From Agapanthus africanus (taxonomy: Eukaryota; Streptophyta; Magnoliopsida; Asparagales; Amaryllidaceae): 64,000 nt of DNA. Below, piece after piece: positions 1-10,041 of the stretch (the first letter of the stretch is position 1; each line of letters opens with the position of its first letter). A program made the translations under genes and the position numbers. Below the pieces are notes generated by a model, which was not told where the DNA came from, did not search any database, and worked only from the letters and a program-made list of their open reading frames with translations. The stretch is taken from the NCBI GenBank assembly GCA_030015575.1, contig CM057344.1, positions 186,451,044-186,515,043 of the forward strand, read 5' to 3'.

Positions 1-232
1 CTAACTGCTCATAAACCGAGAAAGGAAGCAGGTTAACAATTGCGCCAAGGTCACGTAGAGCACGGTTAATGTGTTTATCCCCAATAGAAATAGAAATTGT
101 AGGACAGCCGGGTCCTTATGTTTTCTAGGCAATTGTTGGGGAAAAGCTGTGTCAACAGTACTCGACATAAACACCTTTTTTAGCACTTGAGTCTTCCTCT
201 TCCTAGTGCACAAGTCCTTGAGAATTTTCGCA
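1..232 (-). pseudogene. Retropepsin (aspartic protease) start of element A, frameshifted
   Basis: The minus strand encodes the region just before and including the protease active site of gypsy Pol. In one frame residues run through TRKRKTQVLKKVF and PRKHKDP. After a frameshift near position 115 the reading continues as CPTISISIG and then RDLGAIVNLLPFSVY. DLGA occupies the place of the retropepsin D-S/T-G-A catalytic turn. A second frameshift near position 232 separates this segment from the upstream linker. The protease would mature Gag and Pol. This copy cannot make it as one chain. The window edge truncates it. Confidence 0.75.
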
Positions 233-661
233 TACCGGGACTTGCTGTATAGCTTCTAGGAGAGGGATATTGATGTTAACTTGCTTAAAGATTTCAGTGA
301 TCTTCTCCATTTGCAGACTGGGTCTGTTTCCCCTTAACCAATTCGGATAAGGAGCTTTAGCAATAAGAGCTGGGTCTAACATTGGAGAAGATCGTGTGGG
401 TAGGAAAGATCCAAGAATAGGAGTGGGGATCATCTTTGGTGGACTAGAAGAAGTGTGCTGAGGTGTCGAGCCTTGGGGAAAACGGAGAATAGGCTCGGAA
501 GAAAATGGTGGGGTAGACGAACTGGGGTCAGAAGTAAAAGCAGAAGTGGAAAGAAAAATCTCAACCGGGGTATCATCGATTGATTCTTCATCATTATCAA
601 TCTCTTCACTGACATGGTTGTCAAGCACTCTTCCAGATCTCAATGTTGCAAAGGCATTCAC
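203..661 (-). pseudogene. Gag-protease linker of element A
   Basis: This is an open stretch of 152 codons in the same frame as gag and separated from it only by one stop codon next to position 725. It holds the LRSGRVL motif and, near its end, APYPNWLRG followed by an INIPLLEAIQQVP segment. Both are typical of the region between the zinc knuckle and protease in Tat/Athila gypsy polyproteins. The middle is serine- and proline-rich and probably disordered. The frame is lost near position 232, where the next conserved residues (ILKDLCTRKRK) continue in another frame. Confidence 0.75.
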
Positions 662-724
662 ATCATGTGAATAGCCAGGATTGGGTAAAGGTTGAGCTGG
701 AAGTTTCCCTTTCTCTCCAGCACT

Positions 725-2191
725 CTATTCAGCATTTATACGGGCAATTTGTGCTTCCATCGATTTAATACTCTCATTTTGGGAAGCAGAGTTCCTTTTC
801 ATTTCATTGACGGAAGACTGAAAATTTGTCGTAACTTGAATGAAATTTGTCATATGTAAATTCATGGTATGTTCGAGTGAAGAGGAGTTATCTGAACCGA
901 CCGTTTGGAAAGAATTATTCCCAGGTACAGAATTTGTTGCCGGATTTTGAAAAGTTTGTGTTTGGTAGGGGTGCTGACTTAGTTGAAGTGGTTGCTGTTG
1001 TGGTGGAGGAGCCCTTTGGAAATTGTTTTGATTTGGAACCGTGTTTTGATTTTGTTGTTGGTTCCAAGCAAAGTTAGGGTGATTCCTCCATTCCTGATTA
1101 TAAGTGGAAGAATACGGATCGTTTCTAGGTCTTTGTTGGAAAGCAGCATTAGTATGCCCTTGACCCTGAAACGGAGAATTTAAAGGACATTCTTCCGTAA
1201 GATGAGATGGATCAGAACAGCATCCACATACAGTTTTGGAGAGTGACATCTGATTTAGGGCGGCTGCTAAAAATTTATGTTCCATAGTTTTGAGTTTCTT
1301 TTGCATTGCTGACATTTCAGCTCTAACTCCTATGGAAACATCAAATTGGTGATTACCACCCCTAGACGATGGTTGACTTACACTCTCCCACTGTAAAGTT
1401 CTTTCAGCGAAATCTTCTAAAAATCTCCAAGCTTCACCATCATCTTTAGTTATGAAGGTGCCTTGACACATGGATTCAAGGGTCTGTTTTGTGGTAGGAT
1501 TAATGCCCTCATATATGATTCTGCACAGATCCCATCTAGGAATTCCGTGATGTGGACATTGAACTAACAGATCCTTGAAGCGTTCAAAACACTTTGAGAA
1601 TGGTTCATTTGCAAGCTGGGTAAATTGATTTATTTCGCTACAGACTAGAGTTGTTATATGATTGGGGTAGAATTTCTTAAGGAATGTTGTTACGAATTCT
1701 CCCCAGTTTGAAATAGAATGTGCGGTTGTGTTATAAAGCCACTTCTCGGCTATATTGCACAAAGTGAATGGGAAAAGACATAAACGCATAGCATCCACAG
1801 AAAGCTGTGAAGTACCCATCATAGCGCACATATTTTCAAATTTGGTAATAAAGACGTATGCGTCTTCAGACTCGAGACCGTGATATTTTGGTAGAAGATT
1901 GATGTATTGTGGTTTGATTTCAAAATTGTCCCCATTGGCTAGTGGAATGGTAAGACAGGTCGAAAGAGGACCTCTCATAGGGTAACATCTCTCTTGGAGG
2001 AAGATGCGGGACGGATTCTGCGCACCTGTGGACGGTGGTAGAGTAGTGTTAAAGAAGTTCGATGGAGAACCATCCATCGAAGTGGATATAGTAGTGGGTG
2101 AAGAAAAAGTAGACGTAGAATTACCGACTTCGGAGTCGATAGGAGGAACGCGGACAAGACGGGCACTAGAATCCCGTGTCCAGCCAAGCAT
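725..2191 (-). CDS. gag: Gag capsid-nucleocapsid protein of element A
   Basis: This 488-residue frame would build the virus-like particle that packages retrotransposon RNA in the cytoplasm. Residues about 91-265 match the Retrotrans_gag core of plant gypsy elements, from LLPKYHGLESEDAY through FYEG-like YEGINP and the WRFLEDFAE block. Near residue 317 there is a perfect zinc knuckle, C-x2-C-x4-H-x4-C (CGCCSDPSHLTEEC). The C-terminus is rich in Q and N, followed by a short coiled-coil-like tail. The ATG at 2191 gives the longest frame, but the first 60 residues are low complexity and the real start could differ. A single stop codon ends it where the family normally reads on into the linker. 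Confidence 0.85.
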   Translation of the reverse strand: MLGWTRDSSARLVRVPPIDSEVGNSTSTFSSPTTISTSMDGSPSNFFNTTLPPSTGAQNPSRIFLQERCYPMRGPLSTCLTIPLANGDNFEIKPQYINLLPKYHGLESEDAYVFITKFENMCAMMGTSQLSVDAMRLCLFPFTLCNIAEKWLYNTTAHSISNWGEFVTTFLKKFYPNHITTLVCSEINQFTQLANEPFSKCFERFKDLLVQCPHHGIPRWDLCRIIYEGINPTTKQTLESMCQGTFITKDDGEAWRFLEDFAERTLQWESVSQPSSRGGNHQFDVSIGVRAEMSAMQKKLKTMEHKFLAAALNQMSLSKTVCGCCSDPSHLTEECPLNSPFQGQGHTNAAFQQRPRNDPYSSTYNQEWRNHPNFAWNQQQNQNTVPNQNNFQRAPPPQQQPLQLSQHPYQTQTFQNPATNSVPGNNSFQTVGSDNSSSLEHTMNLHMTNFIQVTTNFQSSVNEMKRNSASQNESIKSMEAQIARINAE

Positions 2192-3140
2192 GCACTAAAT
2201 GGTTTAGCACAAGTGGCAGCGTTGTGAAAATTAAAGAAAAGATGAGTTTGGTGTTTGTTTTGAAAAAGATATGGATTTTTGAAAAATCAAATCATAAACA
2301 ATGCACAAGCAACCCTAATTCTAATGGTCACCTAGGTCAAGTCTCTAGACAGCTCCTAGACTTCCAGAAGACAAGTCGCAAGATAAATCCTTTACTGCCT
2401 CTTTGCCTCTTTTGTGACCAGGTAAATGGGAGGTTCTCCACTACGTAAGTAGTGGGCCTAATTAAGTAATCACTTGCCTTAGACACACTTGCCTTAGACA
2501 CCACAAAAGAAACACGGATAAGCAATATATTACCCACGACCTCCTTCTGTCCTAATTGAGCGCGACGGTCCTTAGAGTCATGTCTAGATATTTTTTAGTT
2601 AATGAGGGTGATGCGGATGCAAGTTTGTGATTTTTGGGGCTTAGGAAGGGTAATGAACTCCCCACCTAATCTGAATTTGGTCTATGCCCCTTAATTTCTG
2701 TATTAAAAAATGCAAAAAACCAAGATCAAACACGCATAATTTTTTTCTTTTTGCGGCGCTGCGAATTTTTGCAAAGAAACCTGCAGAAATTGGTTAAAGG
2801 ACAGAGCAGGGAGGAGATAAGAAAGTACAGAATATACCAGAGAATTTTTATGCACTGAATCCCTCAGCTCACCGCGGAACCGCCGCGAGATGCACAGTAT
2901 GGCCGCGGATGCGCGGTCTGAAAATGAGATCTCTGCACAAAACTTTGTGCAGATACTCCTGTTCACTCACTGAACTCCCTGAGACGCTCTGAAAATTTTT
3001 CCTCTTGCTCCACAGATTCCAGATCTCCTTGCAACAAATCACAACAAATCGTTAAGCGTTTGTGCGAATTTTGATCTAAAAATTCTGATGGAATAATAAA
3101 TTTTTCAACTCAAATTACAAAAACGAACAAATTAGCATAC
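2192..3140 (-). other. 5' untranslated leader of element A
   Basis: This non-coding stretch lies between PBS and gag. It contains the paired CCGCGG box (2871-2918). The part at about 2330-2800 is homologous to element C's leader at about 5570-6030: both share gcaggtttctttgca, the block around 'ttaaggggc' and 'cccttcctaag', and 'tcgcgctca.ttaggac'. No reading frame of note is seen. Confidence 0.7.
2871..2918. promoter_or_regulatory. Paired CCGCGG palindrome, leader of A
   Basis: Half 1 is CCGCGGAACCGCCGCG at 2872 and half 2 is GGCCGCGGATGCGCGG at 2901. Centres are at 2878/2879 and 2909/2910, 31 bp apart. It lies about 230 nt downstream of the PBS in the transcribed leader. Function unknown. 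Confidence 0.75.
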
Positions 3141-3160
3141 GATCCCCGGCAACGGCGCCA
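3141..3160 (-). other. Primer binding site of element A (tRNA-Asp)
   Basis: On the minus strand it reads TGGCGCCGTTGCCGGGGATC. By my recollection this is the exact complement of the 3' end of plant tRNA-Asp(GUC) including CCA. It lies 2 nt from the LTR end, as expected for minus-strand DNA priming. Confidence 0.92.
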
Positions 3161-4235
3161 TTTGATTGATCCATTTCCGTGTCGTGTTTAGAAATGTTTC
3201 ATAACCAAAGAAATTTATACCACAATCAATTGACGGTGTCTATTGTAGTTTCGTCAATGAGAATGGATCGTCCACTGAGAAAGTGTGATTTGATCGATCT
3301 TGTTTTAGTTGAGTTGAAAATTAAAAGGAAAAAGAAAATGATTCAATAATTGTGAAATTTAGTTTCAAGAATCATCAAGAACTAGATTTAAAATCAAGAA
3401 ATACTAAAGATCAAGAAGATTGTCCAAATCAAATTAATTATCAAGATTTGTAAAGAGACTTGTAGGAATCGATCCAGTTGATAGTGATGATGAATACTTA
3501 TGATTACAAATTCTTATCTATTGATGATTTGTTGCTAGATTGATGACAATCAACGAGGTTTAGGGATCTATCGAAGAAACTAGGGTTTCTTCATCATCAT
3601 CCCTTGTCCTTTCGTTGATTAGCATTCAAATTCTAGCCTCTAGGAAATTCAATCATCGATCGTTGATCTCTAATTTAGAGCGAAAACATTCAAGAAAGCA
3701 TCTCGCTCAAAACTAGGTCGTCGTTGATTCAATTTCCTAAAGTTTACAAAACTCATAAGACTTAAGAATCGTTCAAGAATTTAATCATCAACATCTATCT
3801 ATTTTCTCGATTCCTCCACAAGCGGGGTTTTCACTCAAATATCATGAAAAAGAAAACAATTAAGAATTGATAACTCATCATAATGTTCAAATGTAAAGAC
3901 AAGCAAGATCAAGAATTTTCACCTTTTATTTAATCAACGTTTCGTTACAATACACTCAAAGACTACAAGATTTGAGGAGGAACTAAATCGTGGAACTAGC
4001 TTCGCATCATCTTCTTGAGTCGCGGATCTTCATGGATCTCTTGCTCGGATGAAGATCGGCGTTGCTCCAAAAAGCTTGTTGGATACTTGCTTGATTCGGT
4101 ACTCGAGAAATCTTGATTTGTCTTTTAAATTGTATTTGAGGCTAGGGTTTTTGGTTCATAAGTTGTGTCACTCAACTTGTGTGTGGAATTGTAGAACTCA
4201 ATATTCAACAACCTCTGTAATGATGCCCTAGGTCC

Positions 4236-4244
4236 CTTTTTATA
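4236..4244 (-). promoter_or_regulatory. TATA box of LTR A
   Basis: TATAAAAAG on the minus strand, followed by a GGGACC stretch. It is the best TATA candidate in this LTR and predicts transcription starting about 30 nt further left. Confidence 0.55.
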
Positions 4245-4249
4245 GCTTT

Positions 4250-4445
4250 CCCTCAAGCTTCCCATAGAAGCTAAGTTTAACTTCCTTTAGAAGCTTGGCT
4301 AGGTTTAGCTTCCCTTGGAAGCTTGGTTGTTATGAAGCTTGCATAGGAAGCTAGGTAGTTGTAGAGAAGTTTCTAGATTAAGGTAGTTAGCTAGCTTGCA
4401 TGAGAAGCTTGGTAGGTATTTAACTTGCACAAGAAGCTTGGCTGT
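4250..4445. repeat. Degenerate AAGCTT-containing tandem array in U3 of LTR A
   Basis: AAGCTT occurs at 4255, 4291, 4319, 4335, 4405 and 4434, usually as (G)AAGCTTGG, with decayed copies (aagcta) between. The units are roughly 16-70 bp apart and directly upstream of the TATA box. LTRs B and D have no such array. Confidence 0.6.
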
Positions 4446-4553
4446 TAGAAGGGAAACTTCTGGAGAACTCTAGGAACTGAAGCATCTTGAAGAAGTTTTG
4501 ATGTTGAAAAGAAAGCCTCGGAAAACGTTTCTACCCCCACTGAGTCAACGCGG

Positions 4554-4600
4554 CTGCGGATCCGCGGCAGATCGGCCAACTAAGCCGCGGATCCGCGGCC
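4554..4600. promoter_or_regulatory. Paired CCGCGG palindrome, U3 of LTR A
   Basis: Half 1 is CTGCGGATCCGCGGCAG (4554-4570). Half 2 is GCCGCGGATCCGCGGC (4584-4599), a perfect 16-nt palindrome. Centres are at 4560/4561 and 4591/4592, 31 bp apart. It lies about 310 bp upstream of the TATA box, further than in the other LTRs because the AAGCTT array intervenes. Confidence 0.85.
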
Positions 4601-5000
4601 GTTTGAGGTGATCGCTGCATTATTTTTCCATGGTAATTCTTATGTTGGCTTTATGGCACTTTTCTGATGCCTGGAATATTTTTATACTTTCTTGTTCACT
4701 GCCAGATTTCAAGTCTTGGACTTGGCGTATTTTATCAGCACTTTTAAGCAGTTCCGGTTCTTTTACCTGGAGAATTTCCTGCACACAATCTCGAGACAAG
4801 TGTTTGATATACAAAAGATCATGCGTGCAATAATAAACACTCACTTGCCCTCAAAATGCCGGTTATAATGTATAACACATGTTATTTGGTATTTTACAGA
4901 CGAATTGCTAATATGTGCTATATTTATACCAAACACCTTTAGATGACTGCAAAGAGTAGGGAAATTGACGTGTTAAAAATGCAATATTTTCGACTGATCA

Positions 5001-5179
5001 GATAGAATTGAACAAAACACATATACATTCTTAACTGACTCGTCTAAGATAAGAACAAACATACTACCATCTCCCTGCGGACGACCCGTGTTCAATCGGC
5101 TAGTTGCAAAGCGACACCGCCTTGATTGCGTAAGTAGAACAAAAAGGATAAGGTAGAACGCATAATTCTACTACAATCA
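5001..5179 (+). repeat. 5' LTR of element C, right-hand remnant
   Basis: It aligns base for base with 10923-11102 of the 3' LTR, from gatagaattgaac to ctactacaatca, with about 11 substitutions and one indel. The left part is separated by the insertion of element A and is not in the window. Confidence 0.88.
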
Positions 5180-5181
5180 AA

Positions 5182-5200
5182 TGGTACCGTTGTCGGGAAG
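5182..5200 (+). other. Decayed tRNA-Asp primer binding site of element C
   Basis: TGGTACCGTTGTCGGGAAG compares with the intact TGGCGCCGTTGCCGGGGA of A. The differences in the first 18 nt are all C-to-T or G-to-A changes, including a double hit at the CpG. This fits methylcytosine decay after insertion. Confidence 0.8.
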
Positions 5201-6220
5201 ACGGTAACGTATTTCTTTCTTGTTATTCGGGTTAATATTCTTTTTTTTTGTATATATAAAAAAATACATAAATATAATAAAAACCTTTTTTGTTATTTTT
5301 TGATTTTTTTGTGTGCAAGTATGCAGGCGATCTGGAGCAATTACAGTAATCAAATCAAGAGATAGAGGTTTTTATTCTGTTGTACTGAACAAGAGGAGTG
5401 CAGGGACCAAAACTTAAGTCCCCAATTCTAAATTTTGACCGCGGAACTGCGGCAAAAGCTTTGGTTGCGCGGCAGTTCCGCGGTTATATTGTGGTTTCTT
5501 GGTCCCAATTTTTTTCTACCACTTCTCTTTCCTCTATTCTTCTCTGTGAATTCTACTAAACTGTATTTTATGCAGGTTTCTTTGCACAGATTGCGCCGCC
5601 ACCAATAAATTTTTTTGTTGTTTTAGATTTTGTTTGTTTATACGTTTTGCATATAATAATACGGACATTAAGGGGCTTGAACACCAATTAAGATTGGATG
5701 GGGATTTCATCACCCTTCCTAAGACCCCACAAATCACTAAACGCAAATGCCTTACCTTGAGTTAATAAAAAAATTACAGACCAAACCTATAAGGACTTGT
5801 CGCGCTCATTTAGGACAAGTGAAGGTTGCAGGGAATCGGTCGTTTATCTAAACTTGACTTTTCGGTGCCTAGGCTAGACAAGTGAGGAGGTAATTTTAAA
5901 AGGCCCGTCTCATGATGATTCGTGAGCGGAACCCTCCTTATCTCACTTGTGCTAACCTAGCCACAATTAGCAGTGAAGAGGAGATTCGAGGGTTATCCTA
6001 CAACTTGTCGCTTGGAAGTGTAGGAGCGTTCCAGTTGGACTTTGAAGACCTTAGCTCTAGGGGTTGTTTGTGCATATTGTGATTATGATTGTGCTTATGT
6101 AAAGTTTAGTCTCATAATTCCGTATTCTTTCAAAAACCAAACAAACAATTTCGAAAACTACAAAACCAAAAAAAATTATAAAAATTCAACCACTTTCCAG
6201 CCTCCCTACCTTTTCATAAC
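5201..6220 (+). other. Leader of element C
   Basis: This is a non-coding leader. It holds the paired CCGCGG box (5438-5484). From about 5570 to 6030 it is homologous to element A's leader. Short frames overlapping its end are not convincing. Confidence 0.7.
5438..5484. promoter_or_regulatory. Paired CCGCGG palindrome, leader of C
   Basis: ACCGCGGAACTGC (5438-5450) and GCAGTTCCGCGGT (5472-5484) are perfect 13-bp inverted repeats of each other, so the RNA could fold into one strong hairpin. Centres are at 5445/5446 and 5476/5477, 31 bp apart. It lies about 245 nt after the PBS. Confidence 0.85.
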
Positions 6221-7536
6221 ATGGGTACCCCAAAACGACCAACTCTTGCTGAACATTGGTACCCGCAACCAGATATTTCTTCTTACGGTTCTTGCTTTGG
6301 CCGAACTTCAAACGATCTATCCATGCCAAAATTTCTTTGAAAGATCGGATAGACGCATTTAGGACAAATAATTGGACTCCGCGATCCACTTTGTATCAAC
6401 CGTTTCAACCTACCCCAACTTCTTATGTTGATACCCCTTTTGAGAGTCCTGTTGTAACTCCAAGACCTATGTCTATTGCTGAACATATTGAACATTCCCG
6501 TAGCCGATCTTTCACTCCTTTCACCACTTCCAATTCTTTTGATCAACAATTACATTCACCTTCTTATCATAACGTTGATCTTAACCCTGTCCAACCATTC
6601 GATTCCTATCACTCCTACCCGACTTTTACACCTTTCCTAGGCATTGCTTCTGAACAGCCATTTGGGAGTTTCACGTATCTAAACAACATTGAATCTTTTA
6701 CTGAAACCCCTTCACAACCCATGTCTAGTCTAGAAAAGTCATTGGAAGAATTTCGGATAGCGTCAAGCCAACAGATGATGGATTTGAATGCATCCATGAC
6801 CGCCCTCATACAACCTAACGAACCGGTAGCTAGTTTCTAACTAGCTCCAAATTTTTCAATGTATGATGAGGCGATTAGACAGATTGAGGATTTGAGTCGT
6901 GAGAGAGAGCGGTACACCCGTCCAAATCAAACCTACCCGTTGCCAATTGAATTCCACAACTCCAGTTTTGAAATTCTATCGAGTGTCCCAAATGATTCAC
7001 CAATTGAAGATAGCATGTTTAATGAGTTGTGCAACTTTGTAGTGTTTGATTTACCCGATTGTGAAGGGTCCATTCCAAGTGAAACCAATCCCAACCCTTC
7101 TGACCTCTACACCTCCATCCTAGAACCATAATTGATTAAATCCATGCTTTTGATGAGGTGTCTGAGAAATTTGATTTTCACTTGATTGAGGATATCGACG
7201 CTGAGAATATTTTGGATGATGAACCCACAGTTTTGAATGAGTTTTTCTTACCAATTCATCATGTCCTTTCACTTCCATGTGGACATCATCCCGAGTCATT
7301 AACTCTTTTTCACGAACCCCATATGCGTATGGAAATTGATAATAAATGCATGGAGGAGTTAACTTTTGAGGAGAATTTTTAGGATATTTTTGAGGATGAA
7401 CCAGTTTTACTTGATGAGTCGAATTTTCCAATTTATCCTGTCCCTTTCACTGACTTTGTACACCCTCCTGAACCTTTAACTGATACCATTCATCGATCAC
7501 TTCCCTCCATCCTTTCCATCATTCCCACCTCGTAAG
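6221..7536 (+). pseudogene. Unrecognised ORF of element C, broken
   Basis: A reading frame begins MGTPKRPTLAEHWYPQPD at 6221 and is quickly closed. The frame 6256-6840 (194 codons) carries most of the body, rich in P, S, T, F and Y, with an S/T-P-rich centre and a helical end (SLEKSLEEFRIASSQQMMDL). A stop at 6838 separates it from an in-frame continuation (6859-7131) that opens with a charged segment (RQIEDLSRERERY). A shifted frame (7158-7382) is acidic. I see no zinc knuckle, protease or polymerase motif. It sits where gag would be, so it may be a diverged or replaced gag-like protein. I do not recognise the family. Confidence 0.45.
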
Positions 7537-7959
7537 ACACCGTATCACCTTCATTTCTTATGTCTGGTTTACCAAGTTCAATCTACCCATGTTTTCTTAT
7601 GAATCTTGAGAGGTTTGACATTATTTTTCAACGGGTTAATAGATTAGTACAATCGTTTTTTCACATTGGTCAATACAAATTGTACTAATTTATTCACTCC
7701 ATTTCCACCCTCAAGTTCATATTCCATTTCTTTTTCCTTTCCGCCATTCTTCTCCTCATATATCGAGACCGTATCCTGCTTCCATCCCCATACGGTCTCG
7801 CGTATTCTCCATTTCTTTCCTCTCCGCATTCCTTCACCAGCCCGGACCTTATCCCGATAAAAATTTTGAATGGTTGGTGCTAACTTTTGGCCTGTGTAAG
7901 GCCTTGTATAGATTGATATTGTTCTCCCCCCTAATCCTGAACTTCACAGCTTAAACAAT
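7537..7959 (+). other. Unassigned stretch of element C
   Basis: It is pyrimidine-rich DNA with an inverted pair around 'atcgagaccgtat / tacggtctcg' (about 7761-7802). No coding signal or known motif is recognised. Confidence 0.4.
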
Positions 7960-9412
7960 GGCAACACTGTTTCACTTAAGTTTAGAGGGTCTTTTTGTGT
8001 ATATATTTTTGGTTTGCTTTTTGTTTTATATAAAAAAAACACAAAAAAAATAAAAATAAAAATAAAAGCTAAAAACTAAAAACTTGGGAGCGCCGACAAT
8101 TTTGACCCTCTTGGTGTAGCCTGACAGTGAGGGCACTGTCAAGTTTAAGTTTGAGGGTGTGCTCGGTAAGCTTTCTACCTTCGCATTCATGTGTATATTT
8201 TGCATTTGCATATTTATTTAAAAACCCATAAAAATCGAAAAAAATTTACAAAAATATAAAAACTTTGTTGTCAAGTTAGCTAATAGGGTAACTTAGATTT
8301 TTATTCTGAAAGTTTAGTTGATACGTTAGAAATAACTAAACCCTAGGCTTAGAAATTGAAAACCCTAAAAATAACGCTCCTTCTGTTTAACCTTGGTAAT
8401 TATACATCCTTGCCGTTTTTTTTAGAAGTAGGTAATCTTGAGTTCAGTTCTTGAGTTAAGTCGAGATGAAGGGAAAGTATTGAAAGCTTTACTGAAGAAT
8501 AAATCTGAAAAATAGTTTCTATTCTTGAGTCCAAATTTAGAAAGTATATACTCTACAAACTGCACATACACGCACCTTGAAACCTGGGATGGTAGAGGAT
8601 ACCTAGAAATACTTTTTCCTGAAAACCTAATATGAAAGAAAAAACGGTATTTAAAACTAACTACCAAAAGAGCATCATTGAAAAATATATCCGGTCTTGG
8701 AAAAGAAAAAAAAGAAAAAAATAAATAAAGTCAAGACCTGGAAACTGCTATTTACGCTTTAAGCTCACGCATTCAGTAATCGGCTGTTAGTGTCTCAAGA
8801 AATATTAATAGTCGCATGAAATGTGTGTGAGCAAAACCGTCCATCATTAACGCAAAGAAGTAGTATTCGGTATTTGAGCAAGGGCACAATAGCTTGAATT
8901 GAATTCTTAAGTGTAAGGGTGAAAGTTTACACACATGTAGAGATATACAATCGATGTTTGGAGGAAAGATAGGAATAAAGAATAAGACTTATGTTTTCCG
9001 TAAAGATGATAAAAATTGCTAATTAGAGACCGCACTTTAGAAGGAAAACTCAGGAGAAACCGAGATCTTTCTAAACTGTAAAAACGTATAGGATCTGAGA
9101 TTGAATAAATAAGAGGCGTGAAACGTAAAGGTTGAATATTTCTAACTTAGGATGATAGAATTTCTAACCTAAATACTAAACTGTAAGGGTAGAATCAACG
9201 TTAACTTGTGAAACTAGCTTGATGAGATTTTGTGGGTAATATCCGCTAAAAATCCTCAGGAGACAACACTTCTCCTACTAGGGTCACCCAGAGATTTAAC
9301 GACTTGTTGCAGGAGCTCAATACAATCGCATTCAATGCAAAAGTGAGGTTAGGAATTTTTTGTGAATAATTGGTTTTGCTCGGGACGAGCAAAAGTTAAG
9401 TTTTGGGGTATT
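7960..9412 (+). other. Conserved non-coding 3' module of element C with two PPT-like tracts
   Basis: It begins with 'aacactgtttca' and ends at the 3' LTR. The same module is present in D (51130-49773, reverse) and E (about 46990-48289). Shared landmarks are AAGTTTGAGGGTG at 8147, 'aaataactaaaccctaggctta', 'cctcaggagacaa.actcctcct', 'ttgctcgggacgagcaaaag' and the LTR-proximal PPT AAGTTTTGGGG at 9398-9408. It contains no ORF. Its conservation between coding and non-coding elements suggests it acts in cis. Confidence 0.75.
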
Positions 9413-9897
9413 TGTTCATACCAGAATATTGCATTTAATATCGCCCGTTCTTCTGCTCGTTTGTTTATAGGCAGGTGCTTTTGATCCGTATTTACTACAT
9501 ATTTATAGGTTATAGGTTCCTAGTCCAAAATGACGCAAATCATACAAAATCTCTACAGTTACGCCAAAATCCAGAACATCTGCCACAAACAGATAAAAGC
9601 CGGGTTCCGGTCATCCGTATCCGTCCGGTGCTGGTTACCAGTTCAAGAGACAAGACAAATAACAATGATCATTCATGTCTCGGACAAGCACAAAGCACGA
9701 GAGGGGCAGTACAAAATTCAATGGGTGCGTGGAGCTCGAGGGAGATAAGGTCAAATGAATTAAAAGTGAAACCATTTTAGACTGTTGCAAATCTGAAGAA
9801 ACTTTGGAAGCATTTTGCAACTTGGGACATGTAGAACCCCAGAAGAATGCAACACGAGATACCCCTAGAAAAAAGACATCCCAATTCCTCCATAACG

Positions 9898-9944
9898 CTG
9901 CGGAACCGTGGCCAATTGGCCACTTGTGCAACGGTTCCGCGGCC
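9898..9944. promoter_or_regulatory. Paired CCGCGG palindrome, U3 of LTR C
   Basis: CTGCGGAACCGTGGCC (9898) pairs with ACGGTTCCGCGGCC (9931); GCGGAACCGT and ACGGTTCCGC are perfect inverted repeats. Centres are at 9904/9905 and 9935/9936, 31 bp apart. It lies about 95 bp upstream of the TATA box. Confidence 0.85.
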
Positions 9945-10034
9945 GAGTCAACTCGGCGTCAAATAGGAGTTTGGGGATATTTTTGTAACTTAATTTGGGC
10001 TTAGAATTTAGCCCTAGGGTTTCAGCTCTCTGCC

Positions 10035-10041
10035 TATAAAT
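10035..10041 (+). promoter_or_regulatory. TATA box of LTR C
   Basis: TATAAAT lies within ctctgcctataaatactcca. The same context occurs in LTR E at 45231, which supports function. Confidence 0.65.

Larger units (their letters stand above)
1..5000 (-). mobile_element. Element A: Tat/Athila-type Ty3-gypsy retrotransposon, partial
   Basis: Reading leftward on the minus strand the order is 5' LTR (5000-3163), tRNA-Asp PBS (3160-3141), a non-coding leader, gag (2191-725), a linker and the start of the protease. Pol and the 3' LTR lie outside the window. The right edge (TGATCAGTCG on the minus strand) abuts sequence matching the middle of element C's LTR, so A is inserted in C. The right flank gatag should be half of the target duplication. 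The coding region has one in-frame stop and two frameshifts, so this copy is not autonomous. Lineage rests on PBS type, the gag sequence style and the linker-protease layout. Confidence 0.85.
3163..5000 (-). repeat. 5' LTR of element A
   Basis: This 1838-bp LTR is bounded by TG/CA (plus-strand start tgattgatcc, plus-strand end gactgatca). Its termini match the LTRs of B and D, but the body is diverged. A TATA box (TATAAAAAG on the minus strand) lies at 4236-4244. Upstream in U3 are a degenerate AAGCTT-rich repeat array (4250-4445) and the paired CCGCGG box (4554-4600). The second LTR is outside the window. Confidence 0.85.
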
